From contig MWOQ01000183.1 of assembly GCA_002026145.1 (NCBI GenBank), positions 1 through 54,288 on the forward strand: a stretch of DNA of 54,288 nucleotides, given 5' to 3'. Both the position numbers and the translations under genes were made by a program. This stretch comes from Prochlorococcus sp. HOT208_60m_813L03 (lineage in GTDB: Bacteria; Cyanobacteriota; Cyanobacteriia; PCC-6307; Cyanobiaceae). How positions within the stretch are numbered: the stretch's first letter is position 1; each line of letters starts with the position of its first letter. Below are positions 1-8,830 of this stretch, in pieces. The notes under the pieces are model-generated. The model ran no database searches. It saw nothing but the letters and a program-made list of their open reading frames with translations, and had not been told where the DNA came from.

Positions 1-1
1 T

Positions 2-697
2 AAAAAATCTAATTTACTGGATAAAAAGGGGTTTATCAAAATTAATAAAAAGTCGAATTTTAATAAATCAAATAAATTGTTTGATTTAGTTTTCTCAAGC
101 TCAAGTAAATTTTTTTACGCTAACAAATACCATAAAAGGTTTATTCTCAGTAAGAATAATTTAGAAGAATTGGTTAATCTAATTTTTGATAAAGAGTTCT
201 GCCATTTTTTATTTTCTCTTACAGGATATAAATATTCAATTGATTTTGTTGGCGCCTATGAGAATTTTTATATCCCAGAAAAGGATCAAAAAAAATCATG
301 GTATGCGAATCATTATCATCTGGACAAACCTAATAGCCAAAATATGCTAAAGGTTTTTATTCCTATGGCTGATATTGGTATCGATGATGGTCCACTAGAA
401 GTTTTGAGTATTGATCAAACAAAAAAATATTTTTCAACTCAAAAATCAAATAAAAATTTGGGAAAATTTTATATGTTAGGTGTTTTAGGAGATTTTTTCC
501 TTTGTAAGTTAAATTTATGCATGCATAAAGCAGGCATCCCTGATAGAGGGAAAACTACAAAGTTAATTATGATTCAGTTGAATCCATCTGGGAATTGGTT
601 TATAAATTCCAGATTACACAAAAGACAATACCTTAGGGAGCCTAAATTTACTTCATTAGGAAATAAATTTGTTGGTAGAAAAAAATTAATGATTTAA
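2..697 (+). CDS. Phytanoyl-CoA dioxygenase-like 2OG-Fe(II) oxygenase, 5' partial
   Basis: The frame is open to the left edge of the window, so the true start probably lies outside; an internal TTG at 77 is possible but unlikely because the upstream residues (LDKKGFIKI) look like the usual start of this family. Counting from base 2 (231 residues visible), an HxD pair sits at about H106/D108 (YHLDKP) and a distal His at about 175 with Arg at about 182 (MHKAGIPDRGK). These match the iron- and 2-oxoglutarate-binding residues of the PhyH family, which hydroxylates small molecules or modified sugars. The substrate is not predictable. It is separated by 400 bases from the housekeeping genes to its right, so it may belong to a variable segment. 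Confidence 0.72.
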   Translation, partial: KKSNLLDKKGFIKINKKSNFNKSNKLFDLVFSSSSKFFYANKYHKRFILSKNNLEELVNLIFDKEFCHFLFSLTGYKYSIDFVGAYENFYIPEKDQKKSWYANHYHLDKPNSQNMLKVFIPMADIGIDDGPLEVLSIDQTKKYFSTQKSNKNLGKFYMLGVLGDFFLCKLNLCMHKAGIPDRGKTTKLIMIQLNPSGNWFINSRLHKRQYLREPKFTSLGNKFVGRKKLMI

Positions 698-1096
698 ATA
701 ATTTATAATTTTTTTTCTAAATTATATTTTTAAAAAACATTAGAACTAATTTTTAAGTATTTTTCTTCCAATAAAAAATCTCGTTATTAAGGATAACTAA
801 GGAATTTTCTATTAACTTTAATTTGAGAAACCTGAATTTTAATTTATTGAGAATGTTCTTTTTCTTAAAAATATACTCCACATTATCTAGTAAAAAAAAA
901 TTCTTTTTATTGTATATGTATTATTAATAGGGAAAATTCCTAAAATAAAACTGGAATTAATACTAAATTTTTAATACTGCATTTGCTTGGTAAAATATCT
1001 ACTAAGTAAGTAAAAAGTATCAATAAATGTTAGATTAAACTCTTATGGAATTACAGAATAGTTACAGATTGTTTTTAGATACTCCAAACCCAAACT
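698..1096. other. Intergenic gap upstream of ispF
   Basis: About 400 AT-rich bases with no convincing gene. A 19-codon open frame (1045-1104, [19 protein letters not shown]) ends across the ispF start, where ATG ACTAA overlaps its TAA stop. It could be a short leader, the tail of a lost gene, or chance. I see no tRNA fragment or strong hairpin here. Confidence 0.4.
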
Positions 1097-1602
1097 ATGA
1101 CTAAATATTCTCCGCAGTTTCGCATCGGTAATGGATACGATATTCATAGATTAGTAGAGGATAGAGATTTAATTATTGGCGGTGTGAAATTGCATCATCC
1201 TGAAAAATTAGGATTGGATGGTCATAGTGATGCTGATGTTTTGAGTCACTCGATAATGGATGCATTGTTGGGTGCACTTTCCCTGGGCGACATAGGAAAG
1301 TATTTCCCCCCATCTGATGAAAAATGGAAAAATGCTGATAGCTTGTTTCTCTTATCAAAAGTAATTGACTTGATAAGACAAGATGGTTGGGAAATAAATA
1401 ATATTGATAGTGTTCTTGTCGCTGAAAGGCCAAAAATCATGCCACATATAATAAAACTATAATGAAAAAAAACATTTCTGAGATCTTAAATATTGATGAA
1501 AACTTAATTGGTATTAAAGCAACTACGAATGAAAAATTAGGTCCAGAAGGTAGAGAAGAGGGTATAAGTTGCCACTCAGTTGTGCTACTTGAGAAACAAT
1601 GA
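1097..1602 (+). pseudogene. ispF: 2-C-methyl-D-erythritol 2,4-cyclodiphosphate synthase, split by a frameshift
   Basis: IspF makes the cyclic diphosphate in the MEP isoprenoid pathway, as a homotrimer with metal at each active site. The N-terminal part (1097-1462, 121 residues) has the conserved GYDIHRL and [11 protein letters not shown] metal-site motifs but stops after [10 protein letters not shown]. The missing tail is intact in another frame from an ATG at 1462 to a stop at 1602 (46 residues) and contains the family motif KATTNEKLGPEGREEG. Together they give the normal length of about 160. The first stop and second start overlap as TAATG, so either the gene has a net 2- or 5-base insertion near 1450-1462, or two polypeptides are made by reinitiation. 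The gene is normally essential, so a sequence error must be considered. The next gene overlaps its end by ATGA. Confidence 0.85.
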
Positions 1603-2042
1603 AATTAAATTTAATTTTGAAAAAGTTTCAAAGATTTTGTTTAATATTAATTTGTTTAGTATTTTTAATTTTTAAATCAGATTTTCACAATTTAAAAGCT
1701 CTTACTATGGATGATTATCAAAGTGAAATGGTCATAGAGGAATTAAGAATTAAAGTCCCTGCCGATGTAAAAGCAGCATGGTTGAATGCTGAAAAAGAAA
1801 TATGGGAGCCATGGTTATCTTCTCAAGATGGTTTTTTGGGAAGAGAATTATTTTGGGATAAAGAAAAAGAAGAAGCTTTAATATTAGTAAATTGGAAAAA
1901 TAAAAAATTATGGAAAAGCATACCAATGGCAGAAGTAAATGTAGTCCAACAAAAATTTGAAGATAATGTTAAGGCTGCTTTAAATATAGGAGAAAATCCT
2001 TTTCAATTAATTCATGAGGGAGAGTTAGATAAGCAAGTATGA
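1599..2042 (+). CDS. TIGR03792-family protein
   Basis: A 147-residue protein with one hydrophobic segment at about 12-28, probably a membrane anchor or signal peptide, then a compact soluble domain (IEELRIKVPADVKAAWL; EPWLSSQDGFLGRELFW). I recognise it as the cyanobacterial TIGR03792 group, whose fold resembles dimeric ferredoxin-like monooxygenase/heme-degrading domains, but no activity is established. Its ATG overlaps the ispF stop and its own stop overlaps the larB start (both ATGA), so the three genes are almost certainly co-translated. Confidence 0.75.
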   Translation: MKLNLILKKFQRFCLILICLVFLIFKSDFHNLKALTMDDYQSEMVIEELRIKVPADVKAAWLNAEKEIWEPWLSSQDGFLGRELFWDKEKEEALILVNWKNKKLWKSIPMAEVNVVQQKFEDNVKAALNIGENPFQLIHEGELDKQV

Positions 2043-2695
2043 ACTTTGATATCAACTTTGACTTTCAAAGAAGAGAGAGGCTTGGGCTCATTGAAGCTAT
2101 CTGGGGGCAAGACAAAAGTATCGATCAATTAAAGAGATTATCTGAAAGTGTATTAAGTAAAAATGAGGTTGTTTTCATTACTAGGATTAATAGTGCAAAG
2201 GCTAATTATCTTTTAGATTTGTATGATGATGCACGATTCTATGAAGGAGCAAATTGCCTAATAATTGGGGAAAATCTGAATAAAGTAAATACAAATAAAA
2301 AAGTTGCCATAATTTCAGGAGGTTCAAGTGATTTGGGTGTAACACTAGAAGCTAAATTAACTCTTGAAATGTATGGGGTAAATTGTGAATCTTTTGTAGA
2401 TGTTGGTGTAGCAGGACTTCATCGATTAATGAGTCAACTAGAAGAAATTAATAAATATGATGTTTTAATAGTTTGTGCTGGAATGGAAGGAGCTTTGGCA
2501 ACTGTTGTAGGGGGATTGTTATCACAACCTATAATCGCAGTACCTGTTTCAGTCGGCTACGGCGTTAGCAAGGATGGAGAAACTGCTCTTAATAGTATGT
2601 TGTCAAGTTGTTCTCCTGGTATTGCAGTTATGAATATAGATAATGGTTACGGAGCAGCAATGGCGGCTCTGAGAATTATTAAAAGTATTTCCTAA
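2039..2695 (+). CDS. larB: LarB-like protein (AIR carboxylase/PurE-fold)
   Basis: The 218-residue protein has a short N-terminal region containing GLIEAIWGQDKS, then a PurE-like Rossmann domain from about residue 85 (VAIISGGSSDLGV, VDVGVAGLHRL, VCAGMEGALATVVGGLL, VPVSVGYGVS). These are the signatures of LarB, which carboxylates nicotinic acid adenine dinucleotide in nickel-pincer cofactor synthesis in lactobacilli. Cyanobacterial homologues often occur without LarC and LarE, and neither is in this window, so the physiological role here is open. It is the last gene of the ispF-TIGR03792-larB operon. Confidence 0.82.
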   Translation: MNFDINFDFQRRERLGLIEAIWGQDKSIDQLKRLSESVLSKNEVVFITRINSAKANYLLDLYDDARFYEGANCLIIGENLNKVNTNKKVAIISGGSSDLGVTLEAKLTLEMYGVNCESFVDVGVAGLHRLMSQLEEINKYDVLIVCAGMEGALATVVGGLLSQPIIAVPVSVGYGVSKDGETALNSMLSSCSPGIAVMNIDNGYGAAMAALRIIKSIS

Positions 2696-2699
2696 ATAC

Positions 2700-2831
2700 T
2701 TACTTTTTTTCTATCTCTAAAAGGTTTTCTATCCATAAATTGAGTTGTTTTGAAAGTATTCCTTCTTCTCTCATTTTGATTGCCTTTACCACAACTTCTG
2801 AATTTACCCATTCTGGAAATCTTTTCGGCAT
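2700..2831 (-). CDS. Small conserved-looking protein, 43 aa
   Basis: An open frame starting at ATG 2831 on the minus strand encodes 43 residues (begins MPKRFPEWVNSEVVVKAIKM, ends LEIEKK). Codon choice and the balanced, mostly helical, charged composition look like a real picocyanobacterial small protein rather than noise. It ends five bases beyond the larB stop, in convergent orientation. No domain is recognised and no function can be given. Confidence 0.55.
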   Translation of the reverse strand: MPKRFPEWVNSEVVVKAIKMREEGILSKQLNLWIENLLEIEKK

Positions 2832-2898
2832 TAATTTTTATATTCAGTAACTTTAATTTGGTGCATATTTTTATAAAGACAAGATCTAAGTAACAAAT

Positions 2899-3066
2899 TT
2901 AATCTTTTATGTTTGATTTTGTCCCTAATCTAGACAGTTCAGATGAGGCATGTTCACTTTCTACATTTTTTAATCTTTCGATTAACTCAGATAGATCATT
3001 GCTTGCTAACTCCCCATTTTGCTCCCATTTCAGAGATCTTGAATTATTTTCAATTTTTTCTTTCAT
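2899..3066 (-). CDS. Small hydrophilic protein, 55 aa
   Basis: From ATG 3066 the minus strand reads 55 residues to TAA at 2899 (begins MKEKIENNSRSLKWEQNGEL; contains LSELIERLKNVESEHASSEL). It is highly charged with a predicted short coiled helix and no membrane segment. It lies between thiS and the 43-residue gene, all on the same strand, with gaps of about 110 and 70 bases. It may be co-transcribed with thiS, but the function is unknown. Confidence 0.5.
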   Translation of the reverse strand: MKEKIENNSRSLKWEQNGELASNDLSELIERLKNVESEHASSELSRLGTKSNIKD

Positions 3067-3177
3067 TGTGATATACAAGTATTAAAAATATAAAACGAAA
3101 ACAAGAAAAATTTGGTAATTGTTTCAAGCATAAACTTAAAAAATTATGAAGATTTTTAATATACAAAAATTTATTTG

Positions 3178-3387
3178 CTAACCACCACCAACTATTGAAA
3201 CTATTTCTAAATTATCCCCATCCTTAAGTTTTACTTTTTCCCATTTTATTGAATTAATAATTAAATTATTTAACTCCACGACAATTGTGTTGGGTTTGTA
3301 TCCCATTAAATTTAGAGCTGTGGATAGTAGGACATTTTCTTGATCAAGTTCTATTCTTTTTTCTTCTCCATTTACTTTAATTTTCAT
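3178..3387 (-). CDS. thiS: Sulfur carrier protein ThiS
   Basis: A 69-residue ubiquitin-like protein ending in the diagnostic Gly-Gly tail (IVSIVGGG), which is adenylated and thiocarboxylated to deliver sulfur to the thiazole ring of thiamine. Family hallmarks are the MKIKVNGE start and the hydrophobic beta-grasp pattern. Its ATG lies inside the 3' end of thiE (11-base overlap), so the pair is a thiE-thiS operon. Length is normal for the family. Confidence 0.93.
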   Translation of the reverse strand: MKIKVNGEEKRIELDQENVLLSTALNLMGYKPNTIVVELNNLIINSIKWEKVKLKDGDNLEIVSIVGGG

Positions 3388-4432
3388 GAGACAACTCTTT
3401 TAGGATCATAATAGCGTCTTCTTTAGGATCTTCAGAATTCATTAATTGCGAAACTAAGGCAAATTTTTTAAACCCATTTCTTTTTAAATATGAAATATTA
3501 TTTGACTTAATTCCTCCGATAGCAAACCAAGGAATAGTTAAATTTTTTGTTAATGTTTTGATCTTTTCAATGCCTATAGGTTTTTTGTTTTTTTTTGTTG
3601 TAGTTTCAAATACTGGTCCTATTCCTATGTAATCACAACCCTCTTTAAGAGCATTAGAAATATCAATTTCATTATTTGCGCTTATACCAATAATTTTTGA
3701 ATAACCTAATAATTTTCTTACGATTTTTAAGTCTAAATCATCTTGTCCAAGATGAATCCCATCAGCATTACATGCTAGAGCTATATCAAGTCTGTCATTA
3801 ACGATGAATAATGAATTATATCTTTTACATAGATTTTTAATCTGAATTGCTTCTCGAAGATGATCTTTATCAGTTCCTGTTTTAAATCTATGTTGAATGA
3901 TTCTAACTCCTGCAATTAAGATCTCCTCTATTATTTCTAATAAATTGTTCTTTTGATCCGTGATTACATATAAGTCATTTTCTTTTAATATTTCCTCCGA
4001 CTTCTTATACTTGCTTAGATTTAATAATTCAATTTCTATAGTATAAATTTCATATCTAATTTCCGAAGAGATTTTTGAAAGTTCTTGATTATTTAGCCTT
4101 GAGAATTCTTCTATGACTCTTAGTGCTTCTTGAACTCTGCCTGAATTAGAACTTATAATTTGCTCAAAAGTTTTTCTATTGATTTGCTCTTGATGAGTCA
4201 ATCCTTTACATTTGTCCTCTATGTGATTCCTTGATTGTTTATAAACTTCTAAATGATTTTTTCCTAAAATTTGCCTAAAATTTTTAATCTTTTCAACATA
4301 TTTTTCTTTCCCTAGGCCAAATCTAGCCCAATCCTCTAATACTCTTAGTCCTTCTCTGGCTCTATCAAGATTAGCGTCAATAATTTGATTAATTCTCAAA
4401 TCTTCAGCGTCTTTGGTATTGGGATTCAGCAT
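3377..4432 (-). CDS. thiE: Thiamine-phosphate synthase with N-terminal extension
   Basis: At 351 residues this is the long cyanobacterial form of ThiE. Residues about 15-130 form a helical domain (IIDANLDRAREGLRVLEDWA) typical of cyanobacterial ThiE, with no proven activity of its own here. The C-terminal part from about 150 is the TIM-barrel synthase that joins hydroxymethylpyrimidine diphosphate to thiazole phosphate: DLYVITDQ, VNDRLDIALACNADGIHLGQ and FAIGGIK are the substrate- and phosphate-binding loops. It starts six bases after the ribF stop and overlaps thiS, giving ribF-thiE-thiS as one leftward unit. Confidence 0.93.
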   Translation of the reverse strand: MLNPNTKDAEDLRINQIIDANLDRAREGLRVLEDWARFGLGKEKYVEKIKNFRQILGKNHLEVYKQSRNHIEDKCKGLTHQEQINRKTFEQIISSNSGRVQEALRVIEEFSRLNNQELSKISSEIRYEIYTIEIELLNLSKYKKSEEILKENDLYVITDQKNNLLEIIEEILIAGVRIIQHRFKTGTDKDHLREAIQIKNLCKRYNSLFIVNDRLDIALACNADGIHLGQDDLDLKIVRKLLGYSKIIGISANNEIDISNALKEGCDYIGIGPVFETTTKKNKKPIGIEKIKTLTKNLTIPWFAIGGIKSNNISYLKRNGFKKFALVSQLMNSEDPKEDAIMILKELSHEN

Positions 4433-4438
4433 TTGTAA

Positions 4439-5362
4439 TTAATTTTTATAGTTTTTAAAAATTCTTAGGGCGTTATCTATATCTTTTTTAATTTGATTAG
4501 AAAGTTGATCTATATTTTTGAACTTGATTTGGGATCTAAGTTTTTCAACTGGTTCTACAGATAGATTTAAACCATATAGATCGATATCTTTATTTATTAA
4601 ATGAACTTCAACTGCAGAGGGCAATAAAGGATTTATTGTTGGTTGAGAGCCAAGATTCATAACAGATTCAATTTTTTTGTTGGAATTTTCTATGGTTGTC
4701 CAAGATGCGTAAACTCCCTCTCCGGGTAAAAATTTTCTGCCATCTATTTCAAGATTTGCGGTAGGCCATCCTATACTTTTTCCTATTCCTTTACCTTTAA
4801 CAACCTTTCCATTAAAACTATAAGGCCTATTAAGAATTTTGAAAGCATTTTTCAGATCACTTTTCTCTAATAGATCTCTTATTCTACTGCTGCTGATTCT
4901 ACCTTCCTTGTCTTCTAAAATTGGAGTAATTTTTAATTTAATATCCGTATCCTTAATCATATTTTTTATTGTGTTTATGTCTCCACTTCTTCTAAAACCA
5001 AATTTAAAATTAGCCCCTATAGAAATGTTTTTTGCTTGTAATTGATTTATCAAAATATCTCTTACGAATCTTTCTGCGCTTAATTTGGATAGTTCCATAT
5101 CAAAAGGAATCAGAACTAATTGTTCAATCCCTAGATCTTCAAGAATAGATAGTTTTTCATAAGGTAGATCAAGTCTAAGACGCGTCTCTTTGTAAAGAAC
5201 TTCTCGGGGATGAGGCCAGAAGCTTGCAATTGTTGGTGTATATTGATTTTCTTCAACTACACTTTTTATTAATTGTCTGTGGCCAGCATGAAGGCCGTCA
5301 AAACTTCCAATAGCTATTGAGGTAGGACTATTAACTTCAGATGGCGATATTAAAGAGATCAA
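4439..5362 (-). CDS. ribF: Bifunctional riboflavin kinase/FMN adenylyltransferase
   Basis: RibF phosphorylates riboflavin to FMN and adenylates FMN to FAD. The N-terminal adenylyltransferase domain has the nucleotidyltransferase motif GSFDGLHAGH at about 18-27 and a SSSRIR motif near 160. The C-terminal riboflavin kinase domain has GKGIGKSIGWPTANL near 190-204. At 307 residues it is full length. The only reasonable start is TTG at 5362, since no ATG lies before the first conserved strand. It leads the ribF-thiE-thiS run and is divergent from the DUF3611 gene across a 68-base gap. Confidence 0.94.
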   Translation of the reverse strand: MISLISPSEVNSPTSIAIGSFDGLHAGHRQLIKSVVEENQYTPTIASFWPHPREVLYKETRLRLDLPYEKLSILEDLGIEQLVLIPFDMELSKLSAERFVRDILINQLQAKNISIGANFKFGFRRSGDINTIKNMIKDTDIKLKITPILEDKEGRISSSRIRDLLEKSDLKNAFKILNRPYSFNGKVVKGKGIGKSIGWPTANLEIDGRKFLPGEGVYASWTTIENSNKKIESVMNLGSQPTINPLLPSAVEVHLINKDIDLYGLNLSVEPVEKLRSQIKFKNIDQLSNQIKKDIDNALRIFKNYKN

Positions 5363-5430
5363 AAGATTACGTGCAATTTTATGAATTTAGTGGCAAATTT
5401 GAATTGATTACAGTTTATTCAATCAAATGA

Positions 5431-5964
5431 ATGTCTGACAAAATTGATTTTCAGTCCCTTTCATTTGGAATGCGGCGCATTGGATGGATACGCTTTTGGG
5501 TTCAGTCCATTTTAGGTGTTGTTGTTGCAGCTGTTTTGCTTTTTTCAAATGTTGTAAATAATAGCGAAGGACAGCTTGGTTTAGCGCCTGGTCTATCACT
5601 TACGACCATATCCCTGATTTTACTACTTTTTAGTCTTTGGCAAGGTTGGTTAATAGTTAGAACAGGAAGGGCAATAGCAAGCAACGCAAGGCCCTCAAGA
5701 GGGCAAACCGGTAAATTAATAAAACGTGGATTGGTAGTTGATTTATTTGGAATTTTGTTTGGATTAATTGGATATCAAGCTCTTATGGGCGCCTTATTTA
5801 TTCAAGCATCCTCTCAAACAACTGGACAATTGATAACAGCGACATCTGATATCCCAATTACTGGTCTTGAAATATTATCAGTTCTCAGTAACACTCAAGT
5901 TATTGCTGCTCATTTTTTTGGACTTTGCTTTTCTTTATGGCTTTTAAGAAAGATTTACAAATGA
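5431..5964 (+). CDS. DUF3611 family membrane protein
   Basis: A 177-residue integral membrane protein with about four hydrophobic segments (around 20-42, 52-72, 100-122 and 155-172). The start [20 protein letters not shown] and the internal [20 protein letters not shown] loop are typical of the DUF3611 family found across cyanobacteria and plastids (related to the chloroplast TLC/Ycf49-like group by topology only). Function is unknown. Its last 21 bases overlap the convergent surE gene. Confidence 0.8.
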   Translation: MSDKIDFQSLSFGMRRIGWIRFWVQSILGVVVAAVLLFSNVVNNSEGQLGLAPGLSLTTISLILLLFSLWQGWLIVRTGRAIASNARPSRGQTGKLIKRGLVVDLFGILFGLIGYQALMGALFIQASSQTTGQLITATSDIPITGLEILSVLSNTQVIAAHFFGLCFSLWLLRKIYK

Positions 5965-6753
5965 ATTATTAATTCTAGGTAAGTTGTCTAAATTACCTCT
6001 CCAAAATAAATCTGGTTCTACAGGTGTAAGAGATATTTTATTTTCTTGTATTTGAGATACATCACTAGGCCAATTCTTAGGACCGTAACCTTTCGATTTA
6101 AGATCTAAAACAACCTCACCTGCCAACCAATAATAATCATCACCCCTTGGGTCTTCCCTCTTGGAAAATTGATTTTTATATTTTCTTATCGATAATCTTG
6201 TCCAGGATAATTCTTTTATTTCGTTTTTTTTACAGGGAGGGATATTCAAATTTAATAAAAGTGAAGCTGGCCATCTATCGTTAATTGCTTGTTCGGCAAT
6301 ATTCATTGCAATTTCTCCAGCAAATTCAAAATTCTTCCATTTAAAACTAGCAACACTAATTGCCATGGAGGGAACATTTTCTAAAGTGCCTTCCATAGCT
6401 GCAGCAACTGTGCCTGAACAAAAAATATCTGTCCCTAAATTGGGACCGTGATTTATTCCAGACAGTACCAGATCAGGTTTGTGATCCAAGAGTTCAGATA
6501 GTGCTAATTTGACACAATCAGCAGGTGTGCCGGAACATCCCCAAGCTTCAATTCCTTCTCCAAATAATTCATCAGCTTTTTCCACTCTTAATGGGGATTG
6601 TAAAGTAAGCCCATGACCAGTAGCTGATCTTTCTTGGTCTGGACATACTACTTTAACCTTATGTCCTCTTTTTTGGGCTGATTTTGCCAATGCTCTTATC
6701 CCTGCTGCGAAAACACCATCATCATTGCTAATTAATATATTTAACGGTTTCAT
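5944..6753 (-). CDS. surE: 5'/3'-nucleotidase SurE
   Basis: SurE is a metal-dependent nucleoside monophosphate phosphatase important for stationary-phase and stress survival. The metal site is clear: ISNDDGVFA at 8-16 and [10 protein letters not shown] at about 99-108, plus the [14 protein letters not shown] segment. Length (269 residues) is normal. The gene converges on and overlaps the DUF3611 gene and is divergent from pheS (69-base gap holding both promoters). Confidence 0.95.
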   Translation of the reverse strand: MKPLNILISNDDGVFAAGIRALAKSAQKRGHKVKVVCPDQERSATGHGLTLQSPLRVEKADELFGEGIEAWGCSGTPADCVKLALSELLDHKPDLVLSGINHGPNLGTDIFCSGTVAAAMEGTLENVPSMAISVASFKWKNFEFAGEIAMNIAEQAINDRWPASLLLNLNIPPCKKNEIKELSWTRLSIRKYKNQFSKREDPRGDDYYWLAGEVVLDLKSKGYGPKNWPSDVSQIQENKISLTPVEPDLFWRGNLDNLPRINNSFVNLS

Positions 6754-6822
6754 TAATCAATACATTTTATTTATGGACGATATTTAAGTAAGATAAAGTA
6801 ATACTTATTTATAACTATATCA

Positions 6823-7830
6823 GTGAGTCAAATTGAATCATTAAGTCAAATTGAGGAAAAACTAAATAATCTTTCTCTAACAGCAAAAAATAATATTGAT
6901 AATTCTAATACACATGAAGAACTGGATCAATTGAGAGTTTCCTTGCTAGGGAAAAAAGGTGAGTTATCAATTATCTTGAAAACAATGGGTCAATTATCTG
7001 CTGCTGATAGACCAATTATTGGCCAGAAGGCAAATTTAATAAAGATAAATTTGCAAGAACTAATAACTGAAAGAAAAAATAAACTAAATAGCGAAGCCTT
7101 AGATAAAAAGATTAAAAAAGAAAAAATTGATGTAACTCTCCCTTCAATTGGAACACCTCCTGGGAATAAACATCCTTTGATTTCAACTCAAGACGAAATA
7201 ATAGATATTTTTTGTGGTTTAGGTTATTCAGTTGAAAGTGGTCCTGAAATAGAAACTGATTTTTATAACTTTGAGTCTCTCAATATACCCAAAAATCATC
7301 CCGCAAGAGATATGCAGGATACTTTCTATTTAGATGAAAATCGACTTTTAAGGACCCATACTTCTCCTGTTCAGATAAGATACTTAGAGAATAATCCTCC
7401 TCCAGTAAGAATTATTGCTCCCGGGAGAGTTTATAGGAGAGATGCGGTGGATGCCACTCACTCCCCTGTTTTCAATCAGGTTGAGGTATTGTGTATTGAT
7501 GAAGAAATTAATTTTAGTCATCTTAGAGGAACGGTTCTCACTTTTTTAAAGACGTTTTTTGGAGATATTCCTGTAAGATTTAGAGCTAGTTATTTCCCAT
7601 TTACCGAACCTTCAGCAGAAGTAGATGTTCAATGGAAAGGGAGATGGTTAGAAGTAATGGGATGCGGAATGGTTGATCCTAAGGTTTTAGAAAAATTAGG
7701 GATAGATTCTGAGAAATGGACTGGATTTGCTGCTGGATTAGGAGTAGAAAGATTTTGTATGGTAAGACATCAAATTGATGATATAAGAAAATTCTATACA
7801 AATGATCTTAGATTTTTAGAACAGTTCTAG
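6823..7830 (+). CDS. pheS: Phenylalanine--tRNA ligase alpha subunit
   Basis: The 335-residue class II synthetase subunit catalyses phenylalanine activation as part of the PheS2-PheT2 tetramer. An N-terminal coiled region (about 1-85) is followed by the catalytic core with [12 protein letters not shown], motif 2 ([20 protein letters not shown]) and motif 3 ([18 protein letters not shown]). The start is GTG at 6823, giving a normal N-terminus. The beta subunit gene is not adjacent, as is usual in cyanobacteria. Confidence 0.96.
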   Translation: MSQIESLSQIEEKLNNLSLTAKNNIDNSNTHEELDQLRVSLLGKKGELSIILKTMGQLSAADRPIIGQKANLIKINLQELITERKNKLNSEALDKKIKKEKIDVTLPSIGTPPGNKHPLISTQDEIIDIFCGLGYSVESGPEIETDFYNFESLNIPKNHPARDMQDTFYLDENRLLRTHTSPVQIRYLENNPPPVRIIAPGRVYRRDAVDATHSPVFNQVEVLCIDEEINFSHLRGTVLTFLKTFFGDIPVRFRASYFPFTEPSAEVDVQWKGRWLEVMGCGMVDPKVLEKLGIDSEKWTGFAAGLGVERFCMVRHQIDDIRKFYTNDLRFLEQF

Positions 7831-7900
7831 TAGAGTTAAATTCTAAAATTAGGATTGTCAAACATATTGGTTTAAAATAGTTCTAGTTTTAAATTTTTGA

Positions 7901-8809
7901 TTGGTACGTAAAGCAGGACTAATAGTTAATGATGGTAAAGAACTGGCCGTTCAAACTGCAATTTCTGTACAGGAAAAATTGGAAAAATCCAATTATGAAG
8001 TTGTAAGAGTTAGTAGCTCCGGTGGAATGGTTGGATTTGCCAATCCTGATCAACATGTTCGTCCCCTGGGATATTCGAACTGTGTTCCAGAGGGATTTGA
8101 TTCATCAATTGAATTTGCTATTGTTCTCGGCGGTGATGGAACTGTGCTTTCTGCCGCGAGGCAAACTGCACCTGCTAAAATTCCAATTCTTACAATAAAT
8201 ACTGGTCATCTAGGATTTCTCGCAGAAGCTTATTTATCTAACTTAGATGCAGCTATTGATAAACTCATAATTGGAAATTGGGATATTGAGGAAAGGACTT
8301 GTTTTATTATTAGTGTAATGAGGAATGATCAGAGGAGATGGGAGTCTCTGTGTCTTAATGAAATGGCTCTTCATAGAGAACCTCTGACAAGTATGTGTCA
8401 TTTTGAAATTTCTATTGGTAGACATGCGCCTGTAGACATTTCTGCAGATGGTGTAATTTTATCTACACCAACCGGCTCTACTGCATATTCGTTGAGTGCT
8501 GGAGGGCCAGTTATTACTCCTGATTGCCCAGTTGTTCAATTAACCCCAATCGCTCCACATTCATTGGCATCAAGGGCACTAGTTTTTAATGATTCAGAGC
8601 CAGTAACTGTGTTCCCCGCGACTCCTGAAAGATTAGTAATGGTTGTTGATGGAAATGCTGGTTGTTATATTTGGCCTGAAGATAGAGTTCTAATAAGAAA
8701 AAGTAAACACTCAGTGAAGTTTATTAGACTTGAAGATCATGAATTTTTTCAAGTTTTAAGAAATAAATTAGGTTGGGGGTTGCCTCATGTGGCTAAACCC
8801 AATAAATAA
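7901..8809 (+). CDS. nadK: NAD kinase
   Basis: NadK makes NADP from NAD and ATP. The diagnostic [11 protein letters not shown] motif is at about 78-88, followed by [11 protein letters not shown], the NE motif (LNEMALHRE) and the glycine-rich [16 protein letters not shown] loop. The 302-residue length is normal. Translation probably begins at TTG 7901 (second residue Val: [10 protein letters not shown]). It is 70 bases downstream of pheS and converges with the cobL-type gene, with only 12 bases between stops. Confidence 0.95.
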   Translation: MVRKAGLIVNDGKELAVQTAISVQEKLEKSNYEVVRVSSSGGMVGFANPDQHVRPLGYSNCVPEGFDSSIEFAIVLGGDGTVLSAARQTAPAKIPILTINTGHLGFLAEAYLSNLDAAIDKLIIGNWDIEERTCFIISVMRNDQRRWESLCLNEMALHREPLTSMCHFEISIGRHAPVDISADGVILSTPTGSTAYSLSAGGPVITPDCPVVQLTPIAPHSLASRALVFNDSEPVTVFPATPERLVMVVDGNAGCYIWPEDRVLIRKSKHSVKFIRLEDHEFFQVLRNKLGWGLPHVAKPNK

Positions 8810-8830
8810 CTATTTTTTTATTTATTTTTT
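8801..8830. terminator. Possible bidirectional terminator between nadK and cobL-type gene
   Basis: AATAAATA (8801-8808) is the exact reverse complement of TATTTATT (8819-8826), with a 10-base loop, followed by a T-run on the plus strand. It sits exactly at the meeting point of two convergent genes and covers the nadK stop. The stem has only A-T pairs, so it would be weak; the call rests on position more than stability. Confidence 0.35.

Noticed and set aside
3388-5430. Possible TPP or FMN riboswitch near thiE/ribF
   Set aside because: The 68-base gap before ribF is too short, and I see no conserved riboswitch core sequence.
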